Source of the DNA: Poecilobothrus nobilitatus
Lineage: Eukaryota; Arthropoda; Insecta; Diptera; Dolichopodidae
Length of the DNA stretch: 64,000 bases
Assembly (NCBI GenBank): GCA_947095535.1
Contig: OX352774.1
Location: forward strand, 216,182,965 to 216,246,964
Direction of reading: 5' to 3'
Shown here: positions 36,228 to 51,200 of the stretch, piece by piece
Layout of the letters: each line of letters starts with the position of its first letter
How positions within the stretch are numbered: position 1 is the stretch's first letter
Notes under the pieces: generated by a model
The model's database searches: none
What the model was told of the DNA's origin: nothing
The model's input: only the letters and a program-made list of their open reading frames with translations
Made by a program: the position numbers and the translations under genes

Positions 36228-39200
36228 GTATTAATAAAAATTTAATTTATAATAAAAACTTTTTAATAAATTATATAAAAGTTTTAAATTAAGTAATATA
36301 AAAAAAGCAAAACAATTAATCTTAAATTTTACTAATCCAATACTAACAGAAATTTAATTTTAAATAAAATATATAAGAAAAATAATTATATCCTGAAATT
36401 TAAGTTAAAAAAAAAAAAAAAAAGACTTAAGAAGAAAGAATTAGATGTAAATAAATAATTAAGATATAAAAGTATTATGCAATATCCAGGTCAAATTGAT
36501 AAAATACTTATTTTGTTTTAAATAATAATTTAAAGTATAGGAAAATTTAAATCTTTGCACTAATTTGGAACTATAATTTTCTAAAACAAAATTAACAACA
36601 AATCATCTACATAATATTGTAAATTTATATATAAAAACAAAACAAAAATAACCCACAGGTGGAACAAAAAATGGGACAATCACTGCTGCTACCGGTAATC
36701 CATTATTTTTTGTAGTGTCAACTGGTCAAATTAAACATCAACCAATACCACCATCTGGTATTGGTGTACAAACAAATCCAAATGGTACAGCAATTACATC
36801 TGCTGGTACAGTATCAGTAAATGCTAGTAAAACAGCTTTATCTAGATCACAAGTAATATCTTCACAAGAAAACTTTCCATTACAAATTGTTACAACAACT
36901 TCATCACAAGAAGGTGGACGTAAATCAAAATTAAGACGTTTTAATTCGCATGATACAAGCGCCAATATGTTTTCGGTAGCTGATTTTGAGAATGCAAGAT
37001 TAGCAAGACGCAATGAAATTGAAATGAAACAACGTCAACAGCGTTTAAAAATGAACTCTTTGAGTTCAGGTGGTGATTGTTCTACTGGTGATAGTAAAGG
37101 ATCAAAATATAGTAATGAGGTAACTATATTTAGATATCTTTTATTTATTCATTTTTTTTTTTTTAATATAAATTTGAAGTAAACTGTTTAAATTAATTAA
37201 TTTTGTTTTATTTATATTTTTTGTTCTTAATTTAGTCACAAACAGATCCATTATCAGCTGAAGTATTTTTAGATCGATATTCATTACCAAGAGTTGTACG
37301 AATTTCATATAAACAAAAATTTAGTCATGAAACTTTACAATCATCATCTTCAAATGGTTCATCATCAACACAATCTTCAGTATCTTTAAGTAAAACAGAT
37401 GGTATAAATAAACAAAATGGTGAATTATATTTATTGTACCGACATTTGAGGCAACGATATGTATATCATGGTTTCAATACAAAGACTGGTATGGCAAATC
37501 GTAAGAAAGGTGTAATAATACCACAAGAATTTCCAGGTAATTTAAGTATTACTTTTAAATATACTTTATTTTTATAATATTTTAATTAAATGTTATTACC
37601 AAATGTGAAAAAACAATATAGTAAAGATATTTATTTAACTTATGTTTATTAATTAAAAATCTTTAATACCACCTTTATTTCTTTATGAAATAATTTCAAA
37701 ATGTGTTATTAATTTATTTCTTAGTTTATAATATAGAAGAAAAAAAATATGAAAATAATTTTAAGTCTAGTTATAGATAGAGTTATATAGGTATAGCATC
37801 CTAATTAAACATCAAACAATTTTGTAACCATCTATCTTTATATCCGCGAAATTTCAAATTTCTATTTAAATTGATCGAATTAGTTTAATTTAGTGGTATC
37901 GAAAACAACCGTAAATAGCTTTAAAATTTCCTAAAAATATTTTTTTTAATTTAGAAAAGGAATTTTTTTTTCCATTTTTTCCCCCCCTTATATTTATTAA
38001 AACATTGTATGGATTGTGTTAAAAAAAAACTTGCTTATAATAATAACTAATTGTTTTCAAGTTTTTTAACCTTGTTGAGAATACCACGATTTTCAACAAT
38101 ACAGTTTTTTAATAGTTTTATTTACCCTGAGTTACTTATTCTCTTTAAATATTTCCCTTTTAAATAATTTTGTGTAATACACGTAGGAAAAACTACGCAT
38201 TGTTTTTCATCCACATAAAATTAAAAAAACAAAAACGCACATTTTAAAAGAAAAAAATTTCTTAGCTTTTAATAATTCATTACTATAATATTGTTTAATT
38301 TTTTTTTATAATTCATATTATCATTATCATTCTTTTAATTTATTATGAAAACAATCTTTGTTGTATTATGCAAAAGAAAAAAAAATTTTTTGAGAGAAAA
38401 GAATTCAGTTAAAAATTAAATTGTTGGTTAAATGGGATATTTTAAACACAATGTAACAAAACGAGTATTTAAAATTTACTGAATTTTAAATTTAGTTAAT
38501 ATTATACTGTCGTATTTTTATTTTCTTTTTAATTAATTGTGTAACATAACTTAGTATTTTCCTTGAAATTTTTTTAAAAACTATTTCGTTTTTTAATAAA
38601 TTCAAATTTATTTCCTGAAATTTAAGTTTTAAATTGTGTGTAACTGAAAGGAAAATAATAAAATAATGGTATTAAAGAAATTTAATGAAAATTGTATGCT
38701 AAACATAAAATTTATCATTTCGGTTTTACCAACTTAACAATTCGGAAATAATTTTTTAAAATTATATGTATACGTACTGAAGAAACTCATTTTATAAAAT
38801 AATACCATAATACATACATTTTATAGAAGATATTTGAAAAAGCATATTAAGAAATTGTGGTTCATAATCCGAAATGTACGAAATCTGGAAAATAATTTTT
38901 GTGATTAGATTTTTCCAAATTTTGTTCATTTGACTTTCATAAACTTAAAAATTTAATAATTAAAATACCACTTATTAAAACACAATAGGGATTATCACAC
39001 TCGAACTCCTCTCGCTAATCAATTTATCTAAATTTTAATTTCGTGACTTAACTCTCTTATAGCCATAGTAAAGTTTCTTTTTTTTTTTAATTTTGTCTTT
39101 AAAAATATAATATTACAACATTGTCAGCTAAAGCTTATATTTTCGTAAAATGACTTGTATCCATACTTATATTCTTTGTCATTGTCACTTACTTATTAAT

Positions 39201-42200
39201 ATCATAGTTGTTAAAATAGTAAATCAATTTTTAAATGTTGAAAAAACAAAGTACATACGTTTTTTTTATTAAAATTTTCCTTTTCTTTTTTATTTAAATT
39301 TAAAATTCATACGGAAACAAATTTTTATTTTACAGATTTACATACTTTTCAAATTTTTGGTTTTCGTATTTTTCGGATTTAATTTTTTTTTTTTTGAAAT
39401 TTTTTAACTTCCGGATTTCGTGATAAACCAATAATATTTTACAGAAGACTTAAAATTAATTTGTTTTTTTTTATATTTCGAAAATTAATTAGAACCCTAA
39501 TAATATGTAACATAAAATTAAAAGATATGATAACAATATTTTCTTTTCATAATGCTCTGTACCTAAAGAAAATATTGTGTTCCAAGTAATTTACAATTCT
39601 TAACATCAGTTACCCGGGTCCATCTGATATATATTTTTTATAAAAAATCTTAAGCTTGCTTTAAATCAATTTATGCCTAATCATTTAATTTTTTTTTTCC
39701 ATAAAATTTTTAAAAATGCAAGATTTTCAATATATAAAACAGAACATAAAAAAAAAATTATTAACTCTTATTCTTATCACAAAAATGTGATTACAAAAAA
39801 AAAAAAAAGCAAAAATTCACTATAATAATTTTGAGAAGGTCATCAACAATTTTCCCCTGCATTAATTTTTATTATAGGACAAAAAACCTTATCTTTTGTC
39901 TCGTTTTTTCTTCGATTATGCTGCCCTTTATTTGAACCTAAATCGTTTATAATACAAGTACATATTTAAACTTTTTTGTTTTTTTTTTTGTATAATTAAT
40001 TTTTAATTAGCCGTAGTAACAAAATTTTCCAATGATTAAAAAAAAAATTAATATTACAACAGCAATCAATTGAGTCATTACTTCAAGGTTTATTTTTAGT
40101 TTAGATTTAATAGGTTTTGTAGTGCCTAATCATTTAAATTATTATTAAAAAAAACTTACAATTAACTGGACCTAGTTTTATTACATAAAATAATGTAAGA
40201 AATCTTTTTGGAAAATTACAAAATTTTTAACATTAAAATTTTAAAAATAATTTTGAGTGAAAAACTTATCAATAGTTTATGATTTATCATGATAGTGGAT
40301 TAATATAAATCTTCTCAATGTTTAATCATTAACAAAAAAAAAAAAAAATTTTTTTTAAAAAATTAAAATGAAAAATAAAAAATTTAATAAAATATTACAA
40401 ATTATTTATCGCGCGTTACTAAAATAATGAATTTTTGTGACAATATTAAATCATAACTTAAATATTTGTACCCTTCGTTATCATTTCAAATAAGTTAAAA
40501 ATCACAAAGTAAGTCACGTAAAGTTCCTTAACGAACGAACAATAATGATAATTGTTTAATGAGTTTCAAGTTGGTCATTATTATATAAATATATTGAGTG
40601 TTTTGTTTTTTTTTTTATCTTTTTTTGGATAAAAAGAAAATTAACCTTTAAGAAAACTTGTATGACGGAATATAGTTAAGTGCAGTTTTTTTTTTCGGTA
40701 CTGCAGTATTTTATGAATTTATACAGTATTGAGTATAGTGTTAAACTATTAATGTGTCACATGTGTCAGTTGAAAGTAAACTATATACAAAAAAAAAAAC
40801 CAATAAATTATGATTTTAGTAAGTACTGTATCCCATATTATTATTGTCATGCGACAATAATTTATAAAATATTACATGAAAAATGTATTATTATTATTTT
40901 CTTTTTTTTTTTTTTACTTTATTTAAAATTCGTAATTCAAACTGAGTGTATAATATATATTGTCAATAAGTATAAATGAATGGATGAAGGCCAAGTCATT
41001 CGCATTCAGGTCGTTCGCATTATTATTATTATTTATTTTGTTATTATTTTTAGTTTTGCTTTTTTATGTGTACTATAAATAATTAGTCGTTGATTTGACT
41101 CTTTCTTTTATAATCCTATATATAAACATGTATATACGAGTATATATGTAAAAATAATTCATTGAATATGACAAATGAAGTAATATACTTATAATTACTT
41201 CATTGTTTTGTTTTTATTTTTTTTTTTTGCTTGGTTTTTGTCTTCAACATAATGTGATGAAGAGCATTTCAAAAAGTTTTTATTTTCATATTGTTTAGTG
41301 AATTCTGTTTTAATTCTCTTTAGGTTGGCAAATATATTTAATTGAATGAAATTGACGGACGACCTATATACTTAAAACTTATAATTAATATTAATAATAA
41401 AAAAAAAAAATTGTCTCTAATAAAGGTACAATTATTTGTAAAAAGGAAATGTAATTTACTTTTATTTGGAATTAAGAAAAAAAAAAATGTGAAACTAAAA
41501 AAATAAATTATAAAGGGCTGCTTTATTATTTTATTTGATTCTGAAAGAAAAATAAAAATTACATACAAAATATAAAACATTTAACAAAAGAATTAAGAAC
41601 ATTAAGAATCATTATAAAATAAATTTAACATAAATTGATGATCAAAATGATCTATTGAAATAGAAAACTTCAATGTACTTTATATTTCACATGGGAAAAA
41701 AAATTTATTAAACTTTTTATTAAATTTTGTTATCTTATAATTAAATTCATTAATAATTACATTTTATTGTTATTCTTGATAGAATATGTGGACTAACTTA
41801 TTAAGAGTCCTTTAATTGTTTCGAAAATAAAGTTGACGTTATGAATTGTTTTATAGACAAAACCAGTATTAACAAAATTTTTCTTTAATTGTTTTTTTTT
41901 TATGCACACAATAATTTCAAAATAATTTTCTAATTTAATGTTTTATGTATCACATAATGATTATTATAATTAATTGTTATAAAATATTCATAAATAACAA
42001 TTAATTTATCATAAAGGCCACATAATATTATGTCTCAAAAAAATAAATTCAAAACTTTCCTTATTAATCACAGGATTGACGGATTTTTTTTTATATATAA
42101 CTACATACTTAATATTTTTAGTAGATTTTACATACAAAAATAAAAATTAAAAAAAAATTTTAATGAAAATTACATCAAATTTTAATTATTTAAAAAAAAA

Positions 42201-45200
42201 AAAATATCGTTATTAAAACGATTATTTATTTTTTCTCGACCATTATTTTTAAAAATAAAACAGATTTTTCTTTGAAGTTTTATATTTGGCCTAAAGTTAT
42301 GCAATAATTAATCATACTTATTAAAATTTTACTGAAAATTTGAATGGTATATTTTAATATTATTAATTTTATAAATTTATTATTTTTAATTATAACAAAA
42401 TGAAATTGAAATGAATTTTTTTACCAAATTAAAAAAAAGTTTGAGTTTTTATGTTGTAAAATAAATAAAAAAAAATTTTTACTACTAAAATCGAAAAGCT
42501 TTGATTGTTCTTGGTATATTAATCGTGTTAAAAGTATCATCTGGGATTTATTATAATATTAATTTTTTTTTATAATTAAGACTTGAATACGATTAACGCA
42601 ATATGTAAATTTTACTGTATTTACAAAGCGCATAAATTTTATATATATTTTCTTTCAGGATACATTTTTATTTATTTATTTTTTATTAAATGTTTAATAT
42701 AAATATTATAATTTAATTTGAATGGCCCTAAATAAATAAATTCGTGTGGGTTCTTCAGCGCTTGAATAAAATAAATTCTCAGAAAAAGATCTAATAAATT
42801 CAAAATTTAGAAAACATTATTCACTAACTCCTATAATGTTCCCATAATCTTTTTTCATTTTCATAAAAGAAAATTAATTTGAAAACCAAATAAAAAAAAA
42901 AATATGAAAATTAATTACGAGAATTTAAATATATAAATTAAAACCAAAAAAATTTTTTTTTTTGCTTCCATTCATTCGATTTTTTGAAAACTTAGCCAAT
43001 GGTCGCGACAAACTTAATTTTTATTGCCTTTCTCTTGAACTTATAAAACTGAAATTTCCAATAACGAATTATTTTATATTTTTTTATATATTGTATTAAA
43101 AATGTTAGCATACCTATATTTTGTTATAAAAGGCGGAAATTTTTATAATAGTACTCGTACTCTTACATAAATCAACATAATTTTTGTATTAACTTTAAAG
43201 GATATTTTTCGACAGGAAAATTCATATTAAAATCTTTTTAAGATATTTTAAAATTTATAGAATTACTCAATTGTTTAAATTTATTTTTAAGATAATTTAA
43301 GCTTTCAAAGAGTTTTTCAATTTTCTATAATTGAGATAATTTACCTGTCTGAAATTTTATTTGCTTTTAGGGGCTTTTTTGTTCTTCTCTTCTTGTTTTA
43401 ATACACCAACATTATTGCCAATAGGGTTTATAAATTAATTTAAATTGAATGCAATTAACATGTCTATAGCTTAAAGTTGATTAATTTTTTACTCTTTCTA
43501 TTTAAAAAAAAAAACAAAAAAAAAATCCTTACAGATTGATTTTATACATTAAATTTTAGAAAAATTATTATTTTGTTAGCTATAGGTGTTTTATTGTGAA
43601 ATCTAGGGGGAAAATTATATTAGAGTTATATCAATATCAATATATGTATTTTAGGTTTATATATAAAACAATTCTTAAAGCTATTTATAAATAATAGTTA
43701 TACAAAATTGTTTTTTTTTATTAAACTTTAAAGAACTGAATTTTTGTGTAAAATAATAATTTTGTTTTTAAATGTCTTTAAATCTTTATGTCTACTTATA
43801 TGTAAAAATTACACTTATGCTTAAAATATTAGCAGTGTTATTCTACAATTCACTCTTAAAAGTTTCATAAAATGCATTATTTTTTAAAGATATACATACT
43901 TCATTCAACATATTATAAGCATTTCCAAAGAAATGTTTTAAGAACTTGGAAAGCATTAGAAATGCGGCGTTTAATATCTAATAAAATAATATAATGTATT
44001 AAAAAAAGACACTGGTATTATTTGAAATGTAACTTAATGGGTCGGTAACTGTCAACGAAATATCATTATTCATTATATAAATATGTATATTATAAAAATT
44101 AGTAGGAACATTCCCAAAGGGTTTGAATATGCCAGAATAGAATTTTATATTTTCGTATATACTTCTTGTAAAGGTTTAAATTTTTTTTTAAGAGTTGAAA
44201 AATGAAATAGGATGAAAATAAAGTAATGATTACGAATAAGAAAGTAGGTTTTGAGTACAAACGAGTAATTTTAATATGGTGTATTTTAAAATGATTCAGC
44301 CTAATAATTAATGTGCCATCAGTTTGGCAATGCTCTTTACAGATGAAATTTCCAAATCTATACATTATAATTTAATTGTTAATTGTTTTTATATTTTTAG
44401 GTTTATACTTTTAATTGTACTTTTAAAATTTGTGATTCTAATTATCAAACTGAATCAAAATTATAAAAGATGTGCCCAATATTTTTAATGATAATCCCAG
44501 TTAGAAACAAAAAAAAAAAATTTATACTCGTAACGGAGTGAAGTTTAATGCATATTTAAGAGAACTTCACATAATTTATACCACATTTTTCTTCCTCTTT
44601 AATATGATTTAGTTTTTTTTTTTTTTTTTATTTTTTTTTATTTTTCTGAATTCTGAAAAATTGTAATTCTCATAACACGACAATTTTCATTTGAATTATG
44701 AAGAAACAAAATTTTTTTTTATTTTTTTAAACAGGTGTAAGTTTTTCCTGTCACTAGTTTTTATTTTTTGGTTCCATTCAAAAAATTTGTTTTGTTTTTT
44801 TTTTTTTTTTTTTTGTACTTGTAATCCTGTTGGAATATACTTGGAAGAAAAACAAAATAAAATAAATTATGCAAGTCTGTAACATACATACCTTACAAAA
44901 TGTAACATACATTCAAGTTATGTATGCACTTTTACGTGATATGTTACAACTTACAGAAAATTCACCATCAATTTATTTTTATGTTTTAATTTTTTAACTT
45001 GTTCTTGTTTTTTTTTCTTTTTCGTAAAGAAATGTGCAACATGAGTTGTACATATAACTTCCAAATTTATTTTTCTTTTCTTTTTGTTTCTGATACTCCG
45101 GATGTTTCATAATAGTCACATTTATACCTAAGAGACGCATACTGCATTCACATACCAATATATCTTACATTAATAGATATGCAAAAAAAAAAACAGGAAA

Positions 45201-48200
45201 AAAAAAATGAATTCATCTCAGGTGATGTAGTTTTAATGCTGTTGTGCTTTTTTTTTTTTTTTGTATAAATTGAAAGGAAAGCAAGCAAAAAAGATGCATT
45301 GCAAAGAATTTATATATTTATTGAGGTGTCATATAAGAAGATTAAAATATACATAAATATAGACTGTAGTTATCACGTTTTTTTGATTAAGAAATAAAGA
45401 AAAGTAAATTAAAAAAAAAAAATTATGTTAAAATATCTGAAAAATTAAAACGATTATGTAACATTCACTTTTTTTCTTTTTTTTTTTTTTTTAATGAATA
45501 TTCGTATATTTTTTTTTTAGACAACAATATTCAGATTACCAAATCTTAGATATGGAAGTTTAAAAAGAATTTAAGTGCGAAAAAAATATTAATTCAAGCT
45601 TGAATAATTTATAGAATTATAAAGAAAACAAATGGTTCATATGTAAAAGAAAAATTTGACTTTTCTAATATTTTCTTTAAAAAATTATAGGTAAATTTTC
45701 ATGAAATTGTACATTTAAAGAAAAATATCTTAACGTCAAAATTTTATTTTTAATAATTTGAACTTAATTTAATAATGAGTATAACCACTGCTGATTTATA
45801 TTAACAAGCAATAGCGTAGAGAGAGAAATTATCATTTTTTTTCAAATAAGCACTAAAATTTCAAATTTTGTAAGAAAAATGAGTATTTTTAATCGTCCTT
45901 CTATATTTTTTGATAATAGTTCTGATTAGAAAAATTAATTTTGTTTTTTAAGAAAAACATAATTTGGAATTTTATCTTACAGCTGTAAAAGAAAAATATG
46001 GACTAATGTTTACTTTTTATTCATAAATTAAGCTTTGAAGCAAAACCTTCATCAAAGAAAGCGACGTGGACCTATCTCCCTTGGCATGTTGTCGCATACT
46101 AATAAAAAATGAAAATTGAAAATAAATTTTCATATTCATATATATTTTTATTGATTATTTTCTGAATAATTTTTGATAGGGTGTAGGATAAGCGTGCCAA
46201 AATAATACATATTCATTTTTTAGATAAAATTCATAATTTTTAATTCATATAAAACAAAAAAAAAAAAATTTCCCAAAAAAACAAAACTAAAGCTAGAAAA
46301 ATTTAATATAAACCAAAATTATAAACTGTTATAAAAACTTAAAATCACAATTATTTAAATTTTTGAATATTTAATGGACCTGTTTGGAATTTTATATTCA
46401 CATAGTTAATTATTTTCTAAATTCTACATTCGTTCGTTAAATGTTTGATAAAAGTGCAAAAATATGTGCAAACATTTCAATAGAAGATTTTTCATATGAA
46501 CATAAAGTATCTAATAATGGTATATTAAAAAATCTCGAATGCTTTGATAGGTAAGGGCAAAAATAATTCCTTTTTGATTTATATCGGCAAGAAATTTAAA
46601 TTTAGTTAACATTAAATTTTTTAAATTACCATTCATATGAAATAATATGTTTTGTACCCTAGAGAAAAGAACTAAACCACCGCGTTGAATGTAATTGAAG
46701 TAATTACTTTCAGTATTTGGATTTCCTTTGTTTTACACCATTAATGATTTTCAAATATGATAATTGTGGAAAATAAATAACCGAAAATGCTGCATAGCCC
46801 GATACATAAAAATTTGCATTTTGGTCAAAAAAATTTCTGTATTAGCCATTTCGCGACCTGTGGCTAATTCGCGACCTTTGGAAATTTAAAAATACTTCTT
46901 TCTTCACTAATACAATATTTTTTTTAGAAAACAACGTACTGGCATTTTATTTCCATAATATAATGAAATTTCGTAAGTAAAATATTGGCAGTTCTATTTT
47001 GTATAATAATAAAAAAATATTTACAAAATTTTTTGATTAATTAATAGAAATTATTTGAAATATTAAAAAAAAAAATGGGAGAATTTAAACGATTCAATGC
47101 ACGAAGCATAGTATCGAATGAAATTATTGTCAAAAATTTGTCTACGCTATTGCCTGATAATATAAACCAGCAGAGTGGTAAAACTTTTACGTTTTTTTTT
47201 TATAATTTAAAAAAAAAGTTTTAAAAATATATTTTTTTTTAAATAGGTACATATATGCGTATGTATAATATTTATATATAGGGTGTTTCGCATAAGAGTG
47301 CAAATATATTAAGAGTTGATTTTTGAGGCTAAAACGGCCTCTTCCTAGTCGTTTTTGAGATCTTGGAACGTTTTTTTTTTTTTTGCTTTACCTTATGAGT
47401 TGTCGCATTAATTTTGACCCACATACTTAGGATTTGTTATCCTGAAATAATTACTTTTTAAATTAGAACTAAAAACACAAACATTTTATATATTTTAAAT
47501 AATGGATGTTCTTTAAAAAAAAAAAAAGTATTAATCGGTTTTCGTTTTCCACCTTACATCTAAAATATAATTGAATTTATTTTAATACATTTAATAATTT
47601 ATATCAAACTTTATTTTATTTAAATCTTTAAGATAAAAAGTCTTAACTTTTCTTAATATGTATATGTAATATGTATTATGATATAATAGAAATTTTAATA
47701 ATTTAATACTAAAATTGTAAATAAACTAATAGCAATCCTAGTTGGATTAGTTTATTTCTGGTTGAATTGTTCGATATACACTTAAGTATATACGATTTTG
47801 CCTATACATATACATATATATATGTAGATAGATACAAAAATCTAAATTGACATAAGGTGATATCGTAATTTGATATATTTTATCCAATTTTTTTTTAAAT
47901 AATTCAATTTAATCTTCATAATCCTCTTATATAAAAGATGAGTTCTTTTTCTCCAAGTTCATTGATCTAAAAAATAATATTATTTTCAATTAAAATACAT
48001 TTTATTTATTTTTATATTTTATAAGATGTTGTTGTTGTTGTTTTTCATGGGGGGTGTTTAACCACCCTTACACCTAGGCCCTGCGACCCGTTGTGCTCCC
48101 CTGCTTAACGATCCGCACACTACCTACAGCGTCTCGTCGAGCCACTATACCCTTCATGAATCTCACTAAGTCGCCCTTATTGAGCATTCTCACTTCGGAA

Positions 48201-51200
48201 AAGTTTTCCCATATGTCTTCTCCCAAGGTGTTTCGCCTTTGGTTTCTCAGGTTTGGGCATTGGCACAGAACGTGAAGTACTGCCTCTGCCTCCCGCCCAC
48301 ATCCCCTGCATAGGTTCAACTCCGTTAGGCCTATTCTTTCAGCGTGTGCTCTTAGTAACAGATGATATTTTATATGATAATCTCTGTATTTTTTACATTA
48401 TTTTTTAGATTTTTATTTATTTATTTATTTTTTTTTTTGTTTTATTAAACCATATCCCATAATATACAGTTATTAAAGCGTTTATTTTACAAGTAATTTT
48501 TAATTACTTTACAGTAATTTTACTTAGCTGGATATTTTTTTTTATCTTAAGTATTAGCGAAAAATAAAAAATATAAAATAATGAACGTAACTTAAAACAA
48601 TGAAAACTTTTGTTTTAATGCATCTGCTATTGTTAATTTCATTATTTATTTATTTTTTATGTTGAAAATGAAAATGTTGTACATATATACATATATGTAT
48701 CTTGCAATTTTGTTTTCTAATATTTATACGCGATATCCCATCAACAAAAACACACGTATGTCTTGTGCTTTTAATCCTATAATAATTTTATTCTTAAGGA
48801 AAAAGAAATATTTTTTTCTTTTTTTTTTTTAAGTTTTTGTAATGGACGACAAAATACGACATATTTTATGTTTTATTATATTTAAAAAAAAAAAAAAAAA
48901 AAAAAATTTTCATTTTACATATGAAAATAGTTATAAAAAAAAAAATTAAAATTATTTTAAAATTTATCCGTAAAACATATTATATATAGGTACGTATATA
49001 CATACTTACATACATATGTATATTGAAAATGAAAATTGTTTTATTTTTGTCTTATTACTACAATTTTTTTTTTTTTATTGCTTTTTGGGTGATGAGAAAA
49101 TGCTTTTATAATAATGGAATGAAAAATAAAAAAAATATTTTTTCCTGACTGTTGTTTTAAGATTTTTATTTTATTTTTTTTTTTTTTTATATGTATATTT
49201 AACTGTTATTATTTATACATGATGCAATAAATAATAACAGTTGAATAGTGTAATTCATATAAATGATTAAATGAATGAGTTGTAAAGTAATAGATTTTTT
49301 TAGCAAAATAACGTATGCTGCTATTTCAATAACATAAAATAAATTTTATCTGAACTTAGAGATATGTATTATAGAAAAATGACAGATTATGCAAATATGT
49401 ATACAGTAAATTAAGAGATTATAAAAGTTTAATTGAATTAATTATGTGAACTAATTATATAAGTATACATCTGTAGTTAGGTAAAAATTTTTTAAATTCA
49501 TAGAAATATTATTTTATAACTTCTACTACTTTTTATGTAGTCAAATAGAGCTTTACAATATTTATTTGGATCTTAGTGTGATTTAAAATTTCTCATTATA
49601 AGGTATAACCCTTTGAAAACGTAAAATAACGAATTTGTTTTGAAGTCCTTATATTTTGTGTTTTGAATTGATAGTGTTGAGTAATAACGGCATTCACAGA
49701 TTTTTTTTTAATTTCTGACTTGCACAAATAACTTTCTTGCATTTATTCTTCCAGAATTTTTTTACACAATATCAGTTTTTTTTTTTTATTTAAAATTAAT
49801 TTAACTTAATAGTTGAATTGTCTAAACTAAAACAATGTGTACTAGTGCGAAATTTACAAACTCTAAAAAGTGTTATATTTAAAATATGTATAAATTTCTG
49901 TGAATTATGTAACTATATACTTTTTTTTCTCCTTTTTTCCTAGAGGGAAGGAATTCGTCCAAAGACACCAAGAATATCTCCTTGGTGGTGTCAAGAATAT
50001 CTCCTTAGGGGTGGTATGGTGTTCTTACTGACAAAATCAATATCCCCCTTTAGCCATTAAAATGGGATGAAATCCTTAACTGCCGATGCAGTATATTAGC
50101 TAGAGATAGGATAGGACAAAGATGCGGATAAAATGAATTTAATCAACGTAGGTTGATTCTTTGGTTTAAAAAACACATCCAATCAATATTATTTGTTTTA
50201 CATTAAGTCTTAAACAATATGGATTTAATTTTATGTTATTTTCTGTCACAACGAGTTATACAAATTGAAATACACAAAAATAGGCATAAAAGACAATATA
50301 TATTGTATTTATAAATTTAACAACAAAAAAAAATACTATCTTTAACAACAAAAGACGTAAATAAAATGTTCTTAAAATAATTTTTTAAAACGTCTTGTAA
50401 TATACAATTTTAAGTGATACAATTTAATGTATTAACTGAGAGAGCGCACTGAAAGCGCGCTTCAAATATTGCACCGGATCGCAAGCATTTTTAATTGGAA
50501 TAAAAATTACTGAAAATTTAATTAATTATCATTTATTAATGATTAATTAATTTAATTTTTTTTTAACATATCCATCCTCCTCGTTTGTTAATAAATTTGC
50601 TATACAAATTAATAAACAGTATTGATTTTTATTGGGCATAATTCTATTATGTAATATAAAAATTAATAAATAAATACAATAAATATTTATGTATATAATG
50701 TTTTGCATAAATAATTAAATAAATGTAAATAAGTGATTTAATATTGTATATTTTTTAATTTGTTTATTCTACTTTTATTTAAAAAAAAATAAATTTTCTG
50801 TAGCAAATCTTTTTCGAAGATTTTTCTGTATAAATTTTATATGTAACCTACATATACAACAAAAAATTATATTTAAAAAATATATATAATTTCTTTAATT
50901 TGTATTTTATTTTTTCTTCAAGGTTATTTTTCATTAATAAATGATAAAGGATTACCAACAGTAACACAGTATACATCCTTAATTCAACTAGTCCGTGAAC
51001 GTGTACATAAATTTATATCAGTTGATAGTTTACCAGCGTTTACAGAATCTCAAAGTACAACCAATGCACCAGATGGTTTTATTGCAGCACGACCACATTA
51101 TGTTAAAAGTACAGCACGTGGTGGTCAGGTATTTCGTTTGTTAGCTGTGTTTGAAGATGGTAATCAACAAGATTCATCAAATACAAAATTTTCATCATCA

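Larger units (their letters stand above)
45785..47178. mobile_element. Non-autonomous TIR element, 1.39 kb
   Basis: The left end (45785-45820) and right end (47141-47178, minus strand) are inverted repeats of 36 and 38 bp. They start CCACT, share TTTATATTA and end GCAATAGCGTAGA: 33 of 36 positions match, with one 2-base gap. TAA lies outside both ends (45782-45784 and 47179-47181). The interior is AT-rich, with a double TTCGCGACCT word at about 46850-46878, and has no coding frame of any size. No superfamily was recognised. The TAA flank is the same as at the 11.45 kb element, but the TIR sequences differ. Confidence 0.7.
37537..50922 (+). other. 13.4 kb intron splitting the CABIT domain
   Basis: GTAATT at the donor and TTTTTTCTTCAAG at the acceptor, phase 1. 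It contains a TIR element (45785-47178), a GGGTGTTTC repeat (47281-47440), a non-LTR fragment (48020-48400) and a small duplication (49964-50013), and otherwise AT-rich DNA. A less AT-rich spot at 40980-41025 has GTCATTCGCATTCA and GGTCGTTCGCATTA in tandem and could be an intronic regulatory site. No additional coding exon was seen, and the protein reads continuously as FPGYFSLIND across the junction. Confidence 0.75.

Noticed and set aside
36738..37013. Minus-strand frame opposite coding exon 2
   Set aside because: Antisense shadow of a well-supported exon with splice sites.
40980..41025. Internal promoter within the long intron
   Set aside because: TCATTC matches the Initiator and a GGTCG word is nearby, but the spacing does not fit a downstream promoter element.
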